A stretch of 32,677 bases of DNA. Source: Reclinomonas americana ATCC 50394. Lineage: Eukaryota; Jakobida; Jakobea; Jakobida. The stretch spans positions 1-32,677 of the forward strand of contig PS015210.1 of NCBI GenBank assembly GCA_048213135.1. Reading direction: 5' to 3'. The notes below the pieces were generated by a model. The model was not told where the DNA came from, searched no databases, and saw only the letters and a list, made by a program, of their open reading frames with translations. The translations under genes and the position numbers were made by a program. Shown in pieces: positions 20,539 through 32,677 of the stretch (position 1 is the first letter of the stretch; the number at the start of each line of letters is the position of its first letter).

Positions 20539-22732
20539 TCACTTCTTCGAGCACACGTAGATGTAGTGCATGTTGGGGAAGTCCTTCTCTTCCGGCAGCA
20601 CGGTGCCAATCGACGGCTTCGCCACGGAGAAGTTCTCCACCGTCCACCCGTACTCGGGCTTGTCGACGTACGGCAAGCGCGAATCCGGCTGCCCGTACGT
20701 GATCATGATGAACACGCCGCCTGGCTTGAGCACGCGTGTGATCTCCGCCAGCATGCGCTCTGACTTGGAGTTGGAGCTCTCGCCGCACTAGAGGACACAA
20801 AAGGTGAGGGCGGAAAAGGGAGGGAAGGCAGGGAGGGAGGAGAGACGCACCAGCACGGCGTCGAGTGTGCCCTTGTCGACCACCACATCGTAGGCCTCGT
20901 GCACAATCGACGACATGTCGGTGCAGTCGAGCACCTCCCATGTCAGCTCCGGTCGCTTCGAGTACTTTTCTTGCATGGCCCGGATGCACACTGATGAAAT
21001 GTCCACATTGTGAATGCGCTTGTAGCCGTCGTCGTACATGTCCTCGGTCATGCGCGAGTTGCCGCAGCCCACCATCAAAATCTGGCAACAACAAATGGGA
21101 TGAGTGTGAGGACAAGGGAAAGGGAAAGGGAAGGGGAGAGGAGAAACTATACCTTGTGCGCCGGCTTGAGGTACGGTTGGAGGTACTCGCGCAGCGCGCT
21201 CCACTTCTGGTACCAGTCTGCAAAAAAGGGCATGAGAACGAAAGCCGATAAGGGGAGATAAAGGCGGAGAGGGACAGTGAGAAGAGAGAAGTGAAGGGAG
21301 AAGAGCAGAGGGAGAGAGGTAGAGGAGGCGAGATGAATCGATTGAAAGACGAGATGGTGAAGGAAGAGGATGAAGTGAGGAGAGAGCAACAAGGGAGAGA
21401 TGCGGAGGGGACAGAGAGCAGAAAAGAGAGAAGAGAGAAAGGCGGAGAGAACGTGAGAGGGAGAGGAAAGAGGAGGAAGGAAGATAGGATGGAAGAGGCA
21501 AGAAGAACTTGTGAGAGAAACGAGTGCCGATGGAGGAAGAGGGGGGAATAGAGCAAAGGGAGAAGGAGATAAGAAAGATGGAAAGGCGGAGTGAAAGTAT
21601 GGAGTGCGCACAGAGAACACTGGATAATGCAGAGGGGCAAAGAGAGCAGGAAGGGAGAGAGAGCAAGGCGGAGAGACAGAGACAAGAAGAATGGAAGGAG
21701 AGGCGGAGAAGAACTTGAGAGAAAGAGAGAAGGAGAAAAGAAATGGATGGAAGGCGGAGTGCAAGAATGGGAAGAACAACGGAGAGAATGCAGAGGGGCA
21801 AAGAGAGCAGGAAAGAGAGAGAGAGCAAGGCGGAGAGACAGAGACAAGAAGAACGGAAGGAAAGGCGGAGAAGAACTTGTGAGAGAAACGAGTGGAGTGA
21901 AGAGGGGGAAGCACAAGGGAGAAGGAGACAAGAATGGATGGAAAGTATGGAGTGCGCACAGAGAACAACGGAAAGAAGGCAGCGAGAGAGAGAGAGAGAA
22001 AGCAAGGCGGAGAGACAGACGAGAAGATGGAAAGGCGGAGAAGACCTAGTGAGAGAACTGAGTGTGGAGAGAGATAACGGAGTGAACGAAGAGAGAGAAT
22101 GAAGAGAAGAGCAAGGGAGACAGCACAAACGATGGAGAAGAGAGCAAAAAGTCCGCGCAGATTACAACAGTACGGAATTGCATGTAAAACGGCCCTCCTC
22201 TCCCTTGCCCCCCTCTCCCTTCCCCCCCTCCCTTGTCCCTCCTCCCCTCTCTTCTCTCACTCAGAGTGTGTTCTATTCTTGCAGTCTCCCGCGCACACAC
22301 ACACTCGCACTCACCAAAGGGCTCCGGGTCCCTCCTGTACCGATCTTGCCAGTACTCTGCGTCGCCGTATCTACAAACACAAACACACACGAAAAACACA
22401 ACCAAACACACACGAAAAGGCGACAGACAGCAAGAGCAGTCAGTGATACAAGAAGTTGACAGTTGGGCCAAACAAACATATCATGTCGCACATCAAACTG
22501 TGCGCGCGCGCGCGTGTTCTCTCTTTGTCTCTCACGCTTGCACACACGCACGCACACACAGAGCGACGTGACAACAACAAGAGAGAGCGGTGAGAGAGAT
22601 GACGCGATCACACACACAAACAAACACCCCCACACTTGAACACGCATGCAGCTGCTCTCTCTTTCTTTCTTTCTCTTTCTCCGTGTGTGTGCGTAATGAG
22701 CAGGCGCACGCAACTTCGCCATTGCGTGTGTC
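20539..22732 (-). CDS. EEF1AKMT4: EEF1AKMT4-like class I methyltransferase
   Basis: Exons 22732-22725, 22370-22315, 21217-21153, 21081-20851 and 20787-20539 give 202 residues. The family methylates a lysine of elongation factor eEF1A with S-adenosylmethionine in the cytosol. Diagnostic segments are MAKYGDAEYWQDRYR, PFDWYQKW, the SAM-binding loop ILMVGCGNSRMTEDMYDDGY, NVDISSV, DKGTLDAVL and RVLKPGGVFIMITYG. Length fits the single-domain enzyme. The first exon is only 8 nt (ATGGCGAA) and ends at a GTTGCG donor; joined to exon 2 it restores the expected MxxYGDAEYW start. The second intron is about 1.1 kb and consists of a purine/pyrimidine minisatellite. The substrate is inferred from family resemblance; related METTL enzymes cannot be excluded. 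The gene is divergent from importin alpha. Confidence 0.87.
21218..22314 (-). repeat. Intronic minisatellite, about 160-nt degenerate unit
   Basis: The + strand is almost pure purine with repeated blocks. AATGCAGAGGGGCAAAGAG occurs at about 21627 and 21788, GCAAGGCGGAGAGACAGA at about 21664, 21825 and 22002, and GGAGTGCGCACAGAGAACA at about 21601 and 21950. The first two pairs are 161 nt apart, pointing to a tandemly duplicated unit that has since decayed. On the transcribed (-) strand it is a long polypyrimidine intron. Long open frames through it are composition artefacts. Confidence 0.7.
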
Positions 22733-23306
22733 TGTGCAAAAAAACAGCGGGTGTGTTTCCACGGTCTGTTTGGTTCGACTGACGGCTTCCCGCAACGGTC
22801 TTGTCGAACAAAAACTTTTCTCTTTTCCTGCGACAAGGTTTGCCCCCCTGCCCTTCACTTCCTCTCTCCCGTTCTGTGTGTGTCTGTGTGTGCTCTTCCT
22901 TGTCTCTCTATTTGTTTGGGCGATCTCTCTCTGTCACTGTTGAAGCAATCGTGAGAGTCTTGTTGAGTGTGCGCGTGCCTCTTGCTCTTCCTCGTCTTGT
23001 CGACTGCCCACTCTCTCTCTCTCTCACACACACACATACACACACTCTCTCTCTCTCTTTCTCTGTGTGTGCGTGTGTGTTCATTTTCTGCCCCTCGGTC
23101 GACATCGATCTTTCTCTCTTGTGTTCGTTTGCCTCCTCTCGCCACCGCACCATTCCCTCTTCAGCGCGCGCGCTTCCCTTCCTCCGTCTCACTCTCTCCA
23201 TCACACACACCCCTTGATCTCTCGCACGCTGCCCCAATTCCCAACGGATGACTCATTTCACCTTATCTCTCTCTCAACACAACAGATCACGAAACAAGAA
23301 CACGCC
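22733..23306. promoter_or_regulatory. Divergent intergenic region, methyltransferase / importin alpha
   Basis: This stretch lies between two genes transcribed outward and should contain both promoters. It is built largely of CT, CA and GT tracts (22998-23075). I found no TATA box, tRNA or other RNA gene. Confidence 0.35.
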
Positions 23307-25172
<1,866 letters not shown>

Positions 25173-25213
25173 GGTGTTGGCCGTGGTGGTGGTGGTGGCG
25201 GCGGCGGTGGTGG
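25173..25213 (+). repeat. GGT/GGC tract after importin stop
   Basis: A GTGGTGGTGGTGGCGGCGG-type trinucleotide tract begins just after the importin stop and runs into the gap. Its reverse complement ends the contig on the far side of the next gap (26476-26499), which bears on contig orientation. Confidence 0.85.
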
Positions 25214-25554
25214 NNNNNNNNNNNNNNNNNNNNNNNNNNNNNNNNNNNNNNNNNNNNNNNNNNNNNNNNNNNNNNNNNNNNNNNNNNNNNNNNNNNNNNN
25301 NNNNNNNNNNNNNNNNNNNNNNNNNNNNNNNNNNNNNNNNNNNNNNNNNNNNNNNNNNNNNNNNNNNNNNNNNNNNNNNNNNNNNNNNNNNNNNNNNNNN
25401 NNNNNNNNNNNNNNNNNNNNNNNNNNNNNNNNNNNNNNNNNNNNNNNNNNNNNNNNNNNNNNNNNNNNNNNNNNNNNNNNNNNNNNNNNNNNNNNNNNNN
25501 NNNNNNNNNNNNNNNNNNNNNNNNNNNNNNNNNNNNNNNNNNNNNNNNNNNNNN
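25214..25554. other. Assembly gap (341 N)
   Basis: This N run separates importin alpha from a 945-nt contig (25555-26499) that appears to be inverted. Confidence 0.95.
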
Positions 25555-25574
25555 CGGTGTGGTGTATAATCCAG

Positions 25575-25673
25575 ATTGCGGAGGATGGAGGCACACTGCC
25601 ACACATTAGTGTGTCGCGACCGGCCAATCGCATTCTCGTGGTGCCGCAGACACGACATGCGACCGTGTGCTGA
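25575..25673 (+). CDS. TRAPPC10: Probable TRAPPC10 C-terminal exon (misoriented contig)
   Basis: After an acceptor (ATAATCCAG, ending 25574) an open frame of 32 residues runs to TGA 25671-25673. Its end, ANRILVVPQTRHATVC, resembles the hydrophobic VLVIP-type tail that closes TRAPPC10 proteins. It sits on the + strand, whereas the TRAPPC10 body is on the - strand and runs into the gap on the other side of this contig. If contig 25555-26499 is reversed, this exon falls just downstream of the body in the right orientation. The match is short, so the identity is tentative. Confidence 0.45.
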   Translation: MAEDGGTLPHISVSRPANRILVVPQTRHATVC

Positions 25674-26499
25674 TGTTCAAATGGAAATGTAACAGCAGTG
25701 GCGTCTCGTTACACTGATGTCTGGATCATGCATAAACAAGCAGGTGGGAGAGGGACGGGGAAGGGGGAGAGGAGGCAAAACAGGATGAGAAAAAACGTGC
25801 AAAACAAGGGAGAGGGAACATTAGGATTGAGGGTGATTAGTGGTGGGTGGTGAGGAGCCGCGTCGGATGAACGGGCCTCAGATCAGAGAGTGCGAAAGAT
25901 GTGTGAGTTTAAAATCTTTCGGATTTAGTCCCTCCGCCGGCAGCGGTGAGGACAAGTATCGCGGTCAGCAGGTTGTAAACAACCGCCGACACGCGACACT
26001 CCACAAAGATTCACGTGCAAGTTGTGTGGTGAAAGTGCGCGTGCGTGTGTGTGTGTGTGTTGGTGCGTGTGAGAATGAGTGTGCGTGCGTGTGAAAAAAG
26101 CAAGAGGACAGGCTGCGGACATCAGGGTGAACGAGAGGAAAATATGGAAAGAGAGACAGAGGTAGTAGTAGTGCACACGGATCGTCAGAGTATTCTGCAA
26201 TCGGCAGACACATCGAGGTGCCGCCAATAACACACAAGATAGGGAGGGGAGAGGAGAGGGATGGGATGGGAGGGGAGGGTACGGGGGGGAAGGAGGAAGG
26301 GGGAGGGGGAGGGGGCAAGAGATGACAATCGGCAGTACACAGAGGTCAAAACTTTTGCAAAGTCGACCCTGCGCCGCGGCAACACCAAAGAAAGACCAGC
26401 ACAAAATGACGCCCACACACTTGAGCGTCCCCGTGCAAGCCGGTGTTGCCGGGTCTGTGTGCCAATCATCATTCGCCGCCACCACCACCACCGCCACCG
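25674..26499. other. Non-coding stretch with repeats in a small contig
   Basis: No gene is recognised. Contents: GA- and GGGA-rich sequence (25740-25830, 26230-26310), GT/CA runs (26036-26095), and a terminal CCACCACCACCGCCACC tract at 26476-26499. If the contig is inverted, this is the convergent 3' region between importin alpha and TRAPPC10. Confidence 0.5.
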
Positions 26500-26910
26500 N
26501 NNNNNNNNNNNNNNNNNNNNNNNNNNNNNNNNNNNNNNNNNNNNNNNNNNNNNNNNNNNNNNNNNNNNNNNNNNNNNNNNNNNNNNNNNNNNNNNNNNNN
26601 NNNNNNNNNNNNNNNNNNNNNNNNNNNNNNNNNNNNNNNNNNNNNNNNNNNNNNNNNNNNNNNNNNNNNNNNNNNNNNNNNNNNNNNNNNNNNNNNNNNN
26701 NNNNNNNNNNNNNNNNNNNNNNNNNNNNNNNNNNNNNNNNNNNNNNNNNNNNNNNNNNNNNNNNNNNNNNNNNNNNNNNNNNNNNNNNNNNNNNNNNNNN
26801 NNNNNNNNNNNNNNNNNNNNNNNNNNNNNNNNNNNNNNNNNNNNNNNNNNNNNNNNNNNNNNNNNNNNNNNNNNNNNNNNNNNNNNNNNNNNNNNNNNNN
26901 NNNNNNNNNN
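26500..26910. other. Assembly gap (411 N)
   Basis: The TRAPPC10 coding sequence reaches this gap from the right on the - strand. The left flank is a GGN-complement tract. Confidence 0.95.
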
Positions 26911-26916
26911 CACGCG

Positions 26917-29900
26917 TCAGTCGTCCAATGGCAACAAACGTCTCTCTAGCTCCGTCAGACTCACCAAGTGCACAGTGGGTGCGCTAATGTATCCATCAAT
27001 CGTCGGCAGCAGCGTGCACTCCCACGACGTCTCCTGCTCACGCAGCACTCTGGTGGTCACACCGCACACCACCCAGCATGAGGTGTCGAACACCACACGG
27101 GCTCGGACCGCACCGTGACGCATGCGTCGCAGGGTTTGCTCGCGAGCCGCTGCACAGGCAGAGTGAGTGACGCAAGGGCTCTCTTCCACTCCCTCATCCC
27201 CTGCCCCCAATTCTCCGCACCAGCCACTGCGTTCTTGCTGACAGTCGACAACAAGTCGCCCGAGTTGCCTCGTCCTCGCCCGGATGGTGGCTGCCGATCG
27301 GGTCCATCGCCCTCGCCGAGAACGACTCCTGGGGGGAGAGCCACTCGGATGCGCATCAACAGCGGTGAGCTTACTCGTCCGCGCACCGGGAAACTGAGCT
27401 CGGCCGTACACAGGGCCTGTGCGTGTCATGTAGATGGTGATGGTGAGAGGCTGCAAACGCAATCAAACAAAAAGAACAGGATCAGCGCAACTGGCAGCAC
27501 AGTCGCCAGATCGATGGGATAATCAAAGTGATAGAGCCGAGTGTCGTCCGGCCGCCTGAGAGCCACATGCAGAACCGCACGAGAAGGCGAATGTAGTATG
27601 GGTTCGTCATTCGGCGACACGAATTGCAGATGGTGACACGCCGAGATCACATCGTGCCGTCTCAAAAGCTGTGCGCAAACACGATGGTCGGCACCCAGCA
27701 CACGCACACCGCATCGACCACCACACCCAATACCTGTCCAACAGCGGCCTCGGCCGCCTGAGAGGACTCGGCTCGCACATGCGGCGAGTCCACCTCCAGG
27801 TGCATCGACGCCACTTGCATCGGCAGGCGGCTGTCGAAAGTGAGTTTCGATTGCAACATGGTACCACTGTGCGCAGAGAAGAGAGTCAGTGTTGGTGGCT
27901 GGGAGGGGAGAGGGAGAAGAAAAGAAAGAAAGAAAAAGACTCACGCTTGGTGGGCGTAGTAGCCGCGCACGGCGAAATCAAAGGGCTCCACAAAGGTGAA
28001 TCGCACACTGGTCTGCGTCGTGTCAATCACGTGGCCGACGGACGAGTAGCGACACACTCGAATGATTAACTGGTGGAGGAGATGTGGAGGGTAAGGCATT
28101 TTCTCTTCCTAGCATGCACAAACAGGCACGATCGGGGCGCAACAGTATTGACAGGAGCCTTTGGTCGTCGTCGCTTGCTCACTGGGGCGGCAGCAGTTGC
28201 GGCAGCCGACGTCGGTGTGGTGATGGCAATCGAAGGCAGCGCAGGCTTTTGTGATGCACGACTTGCGCCGCCAACCACAGCGTCGCTCGACTGTGCGTGT
28301 GTTTACACACAAGGGTGAGTCAAAAGATGCTCGTCTCGCCCATTAAACAATTCGTAGCGCACCCTGTGAAGCGCCGTCGAGCTCGGCAGCATGCCTTCGT
28401 CTGCGCCGGCAACCCCCGCGGGTGCCTCTGTCGAGGAATGCGCTGAACTGCCGACCGGGTTCGCCGACGCAAACAACTGGCCGGACAGGGCACGCATCAC
28501 GGCCGGTGCTGCACACACGTGAAACAGAGAGACTGGGTAAGGGATCATCACAAATGGTATGGGTGGCGGTGATGATAAACACTCAACGGTGCGTCAGCGA
28601 GCCCCCAGCACCACCGCCTGCACCGCTACCGCTGGCGCCACTGCCGCCAGCACCACCACCACCGCCACCGCCAGCAGCAGCGCTACTGCCACTCATGCCG
28701 CTGCTGTTCGGACCGCCGGACCCACTGCTGCTGCGACCCGCGGTGACCTTTCGCGCTGCGCCACCGCCTGCAACAGAACCACCGGCAACGGCCGCGGCCG
28801 ACGACAGGGACTCATCTGAGGCGTCGACCTTGAGCGAAAAGCGCAAGCAAGCACCCCGTTCCAGGGCACCGAGGTGCACAGAGAGCAGTGTGCTGGGCGG
28901 ACTGCGAATGGTGGAGCGCACACTCGACAGAATGGTGCTCGGACCGCCGCCCTCCAGAATCGTCAGGTCCCCCATTTCGGAGCCTTCCGACGCGGAGACC
29001 AGCAGGCGCGAACCAGCCTCCAGATCCTCCTGCAAGTGCAGCACAAACTGCACGAACCCCGAGTGGCCGGCAAAGAACGTGTCTGTGGTGAGGACGCCAA
29101 CAAAGGGTAAGAACCATAAGAATGAGAGAGAGAAACAGATATATGAGATAGCGCTCAGGACGCACGTTTGTCGCACGGCAGCTCGAGCACGTAGGGTGGC
29201 GTGGCCGGTGCAATGACAAAGTGCACGGTTTGCGGCTGGCTCAGAATCTGCACAAAGTGCAGCATGCCGAACTCGAGAGCCACACGCTTGGCGGCGTACG
29301 AGCCCACCAGCGTGCCACCACCCTTGATGCACACCACAGTGATGGCGTGTGGCTGCAACACCACATTCTGCGCCACCAGCTCCTGATCGTACGGGACGGT
29401 CGAGGAGGTGTGTTGGGGCGAGAAATCGACCGGCAAGGCACGCAGTTCGCGCTCGTCCAGCATGTTTTCCGTCAGTCGCACCACGCTGACGCGCACGTTA
29501 TCGATTGGAACGGGCTGTGTGCGGGAAGAAAAGCGTGAGCATAATATTCTGGCGCGCTAGTGCAGGAGATGCACTGGATAGTTGGTGACGCAACGCAGGG
29601 GAAGCTGGAATAAATGTGCAGGTGCATCTCAAACTCCTCCTTGGCCTGCGTGTGGAAAAACGACTTGCCGTCCTCACCGGTGATGGCGTGCAGTGCCAAG
29701 TTCGGCTGCAAATCGCGCACCACAGCTGCAGTGGTGGAGAAAGGCGTGAGAGATGCAAGAAAGGAATGCATGCATGTAGAGACACAATATAGAAATGGAC
29801 GCAACGACGAGTGAGCACGTCGTGTGCCACACGTGACATCTCGCTAAAGTACTCCTGTCGCTGCCGATCCTCGGCCGCCAGCGAGTGCAGCAGACTGATG

Positions 29901-31702
29901 CACGTCAGCACGTACCTGATTGACACACGTCGGAATGAGTGACAAAACTGCGTTCATGAGATGGTGTGCACGTGATGGCACGCAACTCGGCATGGTGATC
30001 GAGTCGGTACTCGCACAGGGCCAACTTGATTTGCGTCGAGTGCACCAGTTCGGTCCAACCATTGTGCGCATAAATGGCGCACGTGGACTTGTACAGATGC
30101 TCGGCGTCCTCGTATCGCCGTTGTTTGCTGTGCACACAAGAGAGAAGAGAGATGAATACACACCACATGACGTCACGAAGGAAAACAGCACGTACACATG
30201 CATGTCGGCAATGTCGACACTGAGCATCGCACTGAAGCGGTGTCTGCCAGCTTGTGTGAACTCCACCTCTGCCGCCTTGGTTAGCAGCTGCGCAGTGCAT
30301 CCGCATGAGTGAGGAGGAAAGATAGCCTCTATTGCACGTAGAACACACGCACCATTGCCTGCTCGTCAACAAATGCAAGATCGGTAAGGTGTGGCGTCAC
30401 GTCCAACACAATCTCCGCCGGCGGCGCAGCTGCAGAGGCAGCCAGAGCTGTACGACAGACAGTGAGAAGAAAGGCATAACGTATCGCCACTGGTGACGTG
30501 AGGAGACGCACATCGCGGACTCGCACTGGTGGACGAGAGCAAATCAGTGAGACTGTCCTGTCGCAGCTGCGCCAGCCTCGGTGGAAGGCCACGACTCGGA
30601 CTGAACGACTGCGCCGCGTCGCTGGCGGCACTCTCGCTCTCTGTGGGACTCGTGCGCGCGCCACTCGACGCTCGTGAGGTGCTGTCGACCGTGGCACCGG
30701 CTGCGGACATTTCGTCGGCCAATTCGTACAGCTACGCAGTGCGAATGAGGAGGTTGACAACGCATGGTGCATTACACCCACTGCACCTTGTTGCGTGCGA
30801 GTAAGTATGCGTGTCCACACACGGCGGCCACACGCTGCATCCTGGTGTACGGCTTCAGTCGCTGCACCAGACTGATACACGCACGGTACGTCCACAGCGT
30901 CGCTGTCTGGTCGCCCTGCAAGTATCACCCCCGTTCAGGGCACACGCACGGTCACAACCGAACTGGATACTGCAACGCACCACTTTGTTCATGATTCGCT
31001 GCCGGAACGAGTGAATAAACTCCATGCCCATGACGGCTGCATCGTTCACCAGGCCCATGTGTAGTTGCAGCTGTGTGTATGCGATTGAGCGGCGGGCATG
31101 AAAAGAGAAAGCAAATGGCAGGCACACACACAAACCTCAAAGATGCACGCCCGAATGTATTGAAAGAACTCGGCCTCGGCAATCACACGCGCATAAATGC
31201 GTGCGTGGTAATCAATGTCATGAGTGCGCGGATCCGAGAAGAGGATCATCGGCGACTGAATGCACGCCGAGTCACCACCGAACGTAGGAAAACCTGCACT
31301 CTGCACGTGAGGAGAGTGTGTCGGAGAGGAAATGACAATCGCAATTATTGTCGCACCCGCCGATTCCGCCGCCGCCACTGTCTCCATGTACAGCCGCAGC
31401 GCCGTATCAAACGCACCCACCATCCAGTACGCATTGGCCATGCATTCCTGCATGTCCGTGAATGAGTGCGAGAGAAAGAGGAGGAGGAGAAAGAGCGAGA
31501 GAGAAACGGAACATTGAGCGCATAGTAGCGCGACCACATGCGTCCCGACTCCAACCGCGAGTCCTGCAACACCGTGGCAATGCTGGCCGCAATACGGTCG
31601 CACCGCTGCGACAACGACGCCGCCACACGCTCATAAATGTACTCGGAGAGCAGCGACGGCCACCCCGCTGCCTCGGGCGCACTCGGCGAGATGCGGAACA
31701 CG
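26917..31702 (-). CDS. TRAPPC10: TRAPPC10 / Trs130, middle and C-terminal part
   Basis: TRAPPC10 is a large subunit of the TRAPPII complex, which activates Rab11/Ypt31-type GTPases at the Golgi. Twenty-one exons between 31702 and 26940 join in phase to about 1147 residues. They start 31702-31513, 31447-31357, 31293-31136, 31070-30981 and 30915-30787, and end 27450-27387, 27328-27221 and 27149-26940. Family landmarks, in order, are ECMANAYWMVGAFDTALRLY, DSACIQSPMILF, RRYEDAEHLYKSTCAIYAHN, HSGFVQFVLHLQEDLEAGSR and, near the end, CWVVCGVTTRV followed by IDGYISAPTVHL. A Ser-rich insert lies near 30530-30680 and a Gly/Ser insert near 28590-28750. Five donors are GTTGCG (29986, 29805, 29594, 28143, 27491). 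The first exon begins in mid-protein: the N-terminus lies on the opposite strand at 31976. The end is uncertain: stop TGA at 26919, or a GTTTGT donor at 26939 leading into the gap. Confidence 0.85.
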
Positions 31703-31749
31703 CTGCACCAGCCGTGAGCCATGCACAATGACAGCAAAGGAGACAAGAA

Positions 31750-31891
31750 NNNNNNNNNNNNNNNNNNNNNNNNNNNNNNNNNNNNNNNNNNNNNNNNNNN
31801 NNNNNNNNNNNNNNNNNNNNNNNNNNNNNNNNNNNNNNNNNNNNNNNNNNNNNNNNNNNNNNNNNNNNNNNNNNNNNNNNNNNNNNNNNNN
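31750..31891. other. Assembly gap (142 N) splitting TRAPPC10
   Basis: The gap lies within what should be a single intron of TRAPPC10: left of it the - strand shows an intron 3' end, and the right contig carries the matching 5' half in the wrong orientation. Confidence 0.9.
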
Positions 31892-31975
31892 GAGAGACCT
31901 GTGTATTCTCATCGAGTGTGGTGTGTGCAAAACAGAGACAATGCGCTCGCTCTTTCTCACTCTCTTTCTCGCACA

Positions 31976-32665
31976 ATGCTGGCCAGTGCAGCGCCCAACT
32001 CACTGGTGGTTCCACTGAGACCACATGTGGGAGGTATGCACGCGCGTGCGTGCGTCTGTCTGTGCCTTGCCTGTCTCTCACACTCTCTCTCACACAGTGA
32101 TTGATGACTCGCACTTGTGGGAGCTCGTGGAACCAATGGTGAAGCGCGGTCTGCCGCTCTTGTCGCGCAAGTTTGTGCTGCAGAATGGCGCTGAGCATGT
32201 CACAGAAGGAGTTGCGCGTGTGTGTGTCTGAGAGAGAGTGTGTGCATTGTGTGATTGATTGATTGTTGTGTCACGCAGGTGAGCTTTGACTTTGTGCAAG
32301 TCGCCGAGCTCGACTATATGCTGTACACGGACCCGGCGCGTGACAGTGACGACAAGTACTTTCGCATGCCGCTCTGCTATCTCTACGTGCTGCAGTGTGA
32401 GGTGCGCGCGCACAATTCTCCTTCCTTGTCCATCTCTCTGTCTCTCGCGGCCTCATGCGCGCTCGTTCCCGCAGTCGCCGCAAGTGTTCAAGGCCGAGAC
32501 CAATACCAAGCTGAAGAACTGGGTCGCCAACATCTCCGCTTTCACCGAGTACATTATCTTGTATGTGACGCTGGGGCAGACGACGGAGGCGTCGTCGTCG
32601 CAGGAGAAGGGCTATCGCAAGGTGTTTGACAGTCTGAAGAAGGATTTCAGCAGCAAGAAGGAGCG
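31976..32665 (+). CDS. TRAPPC10: TRAPPC10 / Trs130, N-terminal part
   Basis: Exons 31976-32033, 32098-32210, 32279-32401 and 32475-32665 encode the first 161 residues. Family landmarks are an early SHLWELVEPMVKRGLPLLSR segment, SFDFVQVAELDYMLYTD, the YLYVLQCES strand, NTKLKNWVANI, EYIILYVTLG and KVFDSLKKDFSSKKER, which match the order seen at the start of Trs130 proteins. The last exon ends at a GTGCGC donor (32666) in phase 2. The - strand exon at 31702 begins with one base that completes such a codon, giving KKER-VFRISPS. The second donor is GTTGCG (32211). This + strand piece and the - strand piece are therefore best read as one gene broken by an inverted contig rather than two genes. Confidence 0.85.
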
Positions 32666-32677
32666 GTGCGCGTGCTT

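Noticed and set aside
21480-22080. CRISPR-like or phage-type direct repeats
   Set aside because: The repeats are degenerate, intronic and purine-rich, without regular spacers, in a plainly eukaryotic gene.
20516-22128. Long - strand frames of Ser/Leu/Phe/Pro repeats
   Set aside because: They run through the polypyrimidine minisatellite intron of the methyltransferase; the composition alone explains the openness.
31702-32665. Two separate divergent genes sharing a promoter at the gap
   Set aside because: Both sides encode successive parts of the same protein with matching splice phase; a broken single gene is simpler.

Overview
This is nuclear DNA from a unicellular eukaryote with compact, intron-rich genes. 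Every gene I could trace is split by several short introns (mostly 58-110 nt, a few 350-1100 nt). Exons are GC-rich, and intergenic and intronic DNA is full of CT/GA, CA/GT and GGN repeats. The proteins are eukaryote-specific: HBS1, SECIS-binding protein 2, importin alpha, TRAPPC10, MLF and an eEF1A-type lysine methyltransferase. The window itself does not fix the lineage. An early-branching protist such as an apusomonad or other obazoan is only a guess.

Layout: 63-1048 (+) 3' end of an unrecognised charged protein; 1412-2167 (+) start of an acidic unrecognised protein running into a gap; 3026-5499 (+) a ten-exon protein, possibly PPP1R36-like; 5561-6391 (+) secreted saposin-B protein; 9119-6519 (-) HBS1 ribosome-rescue GTPase; 11484-9264 (-) FHA-domain protein with RG-rich linkers; 15946-11712 (-) SBP2 selenocysteine factor, apparently with an N-terminal helical-repeat region; 16390-17606 (+) MLF family; 17692-20393 (+) secreted histidine acid phosphatase; 22732-20539 (-) EEF1AKMT4-like methyltransferase; 23307-25172 (+) importin alpha with its N-terminal half missing; 31702-26917 (-) middle and C-terminal part of TRAPPC10; 31976-32677 (+) N-terminal part of TRAPPC10.

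Two results stand out. First, about 20 of roughly 80 reconstructed 5' splice sites begin GTTGCG. This hexamer lacks the usual +4/+5 AG and has no AG on the exon side. The other donors are mostly GTGCG, GTGAG or GTTTG types, often preceded by exonic AG. Reading frames close exactly only when these sites are used, which suggests two donor classes. Second, TRAPPC10 is cut up by the scaffold. Its N-terminus is on the + strand right of a gap, its body is on the - strand left of that gap, and a probable C-terminus is on the + strand in another contig. Splice phases and repeat tracts fit if contigs 31892-32677 and 25555-26499 are both inverted.

Three genes touch translation (HBS1, SBP2, and the eEF1A-type methyltransferase), but they are separate transcription units and I see no operon logic. 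SBP2 implies that the organism makes selenoproteins.
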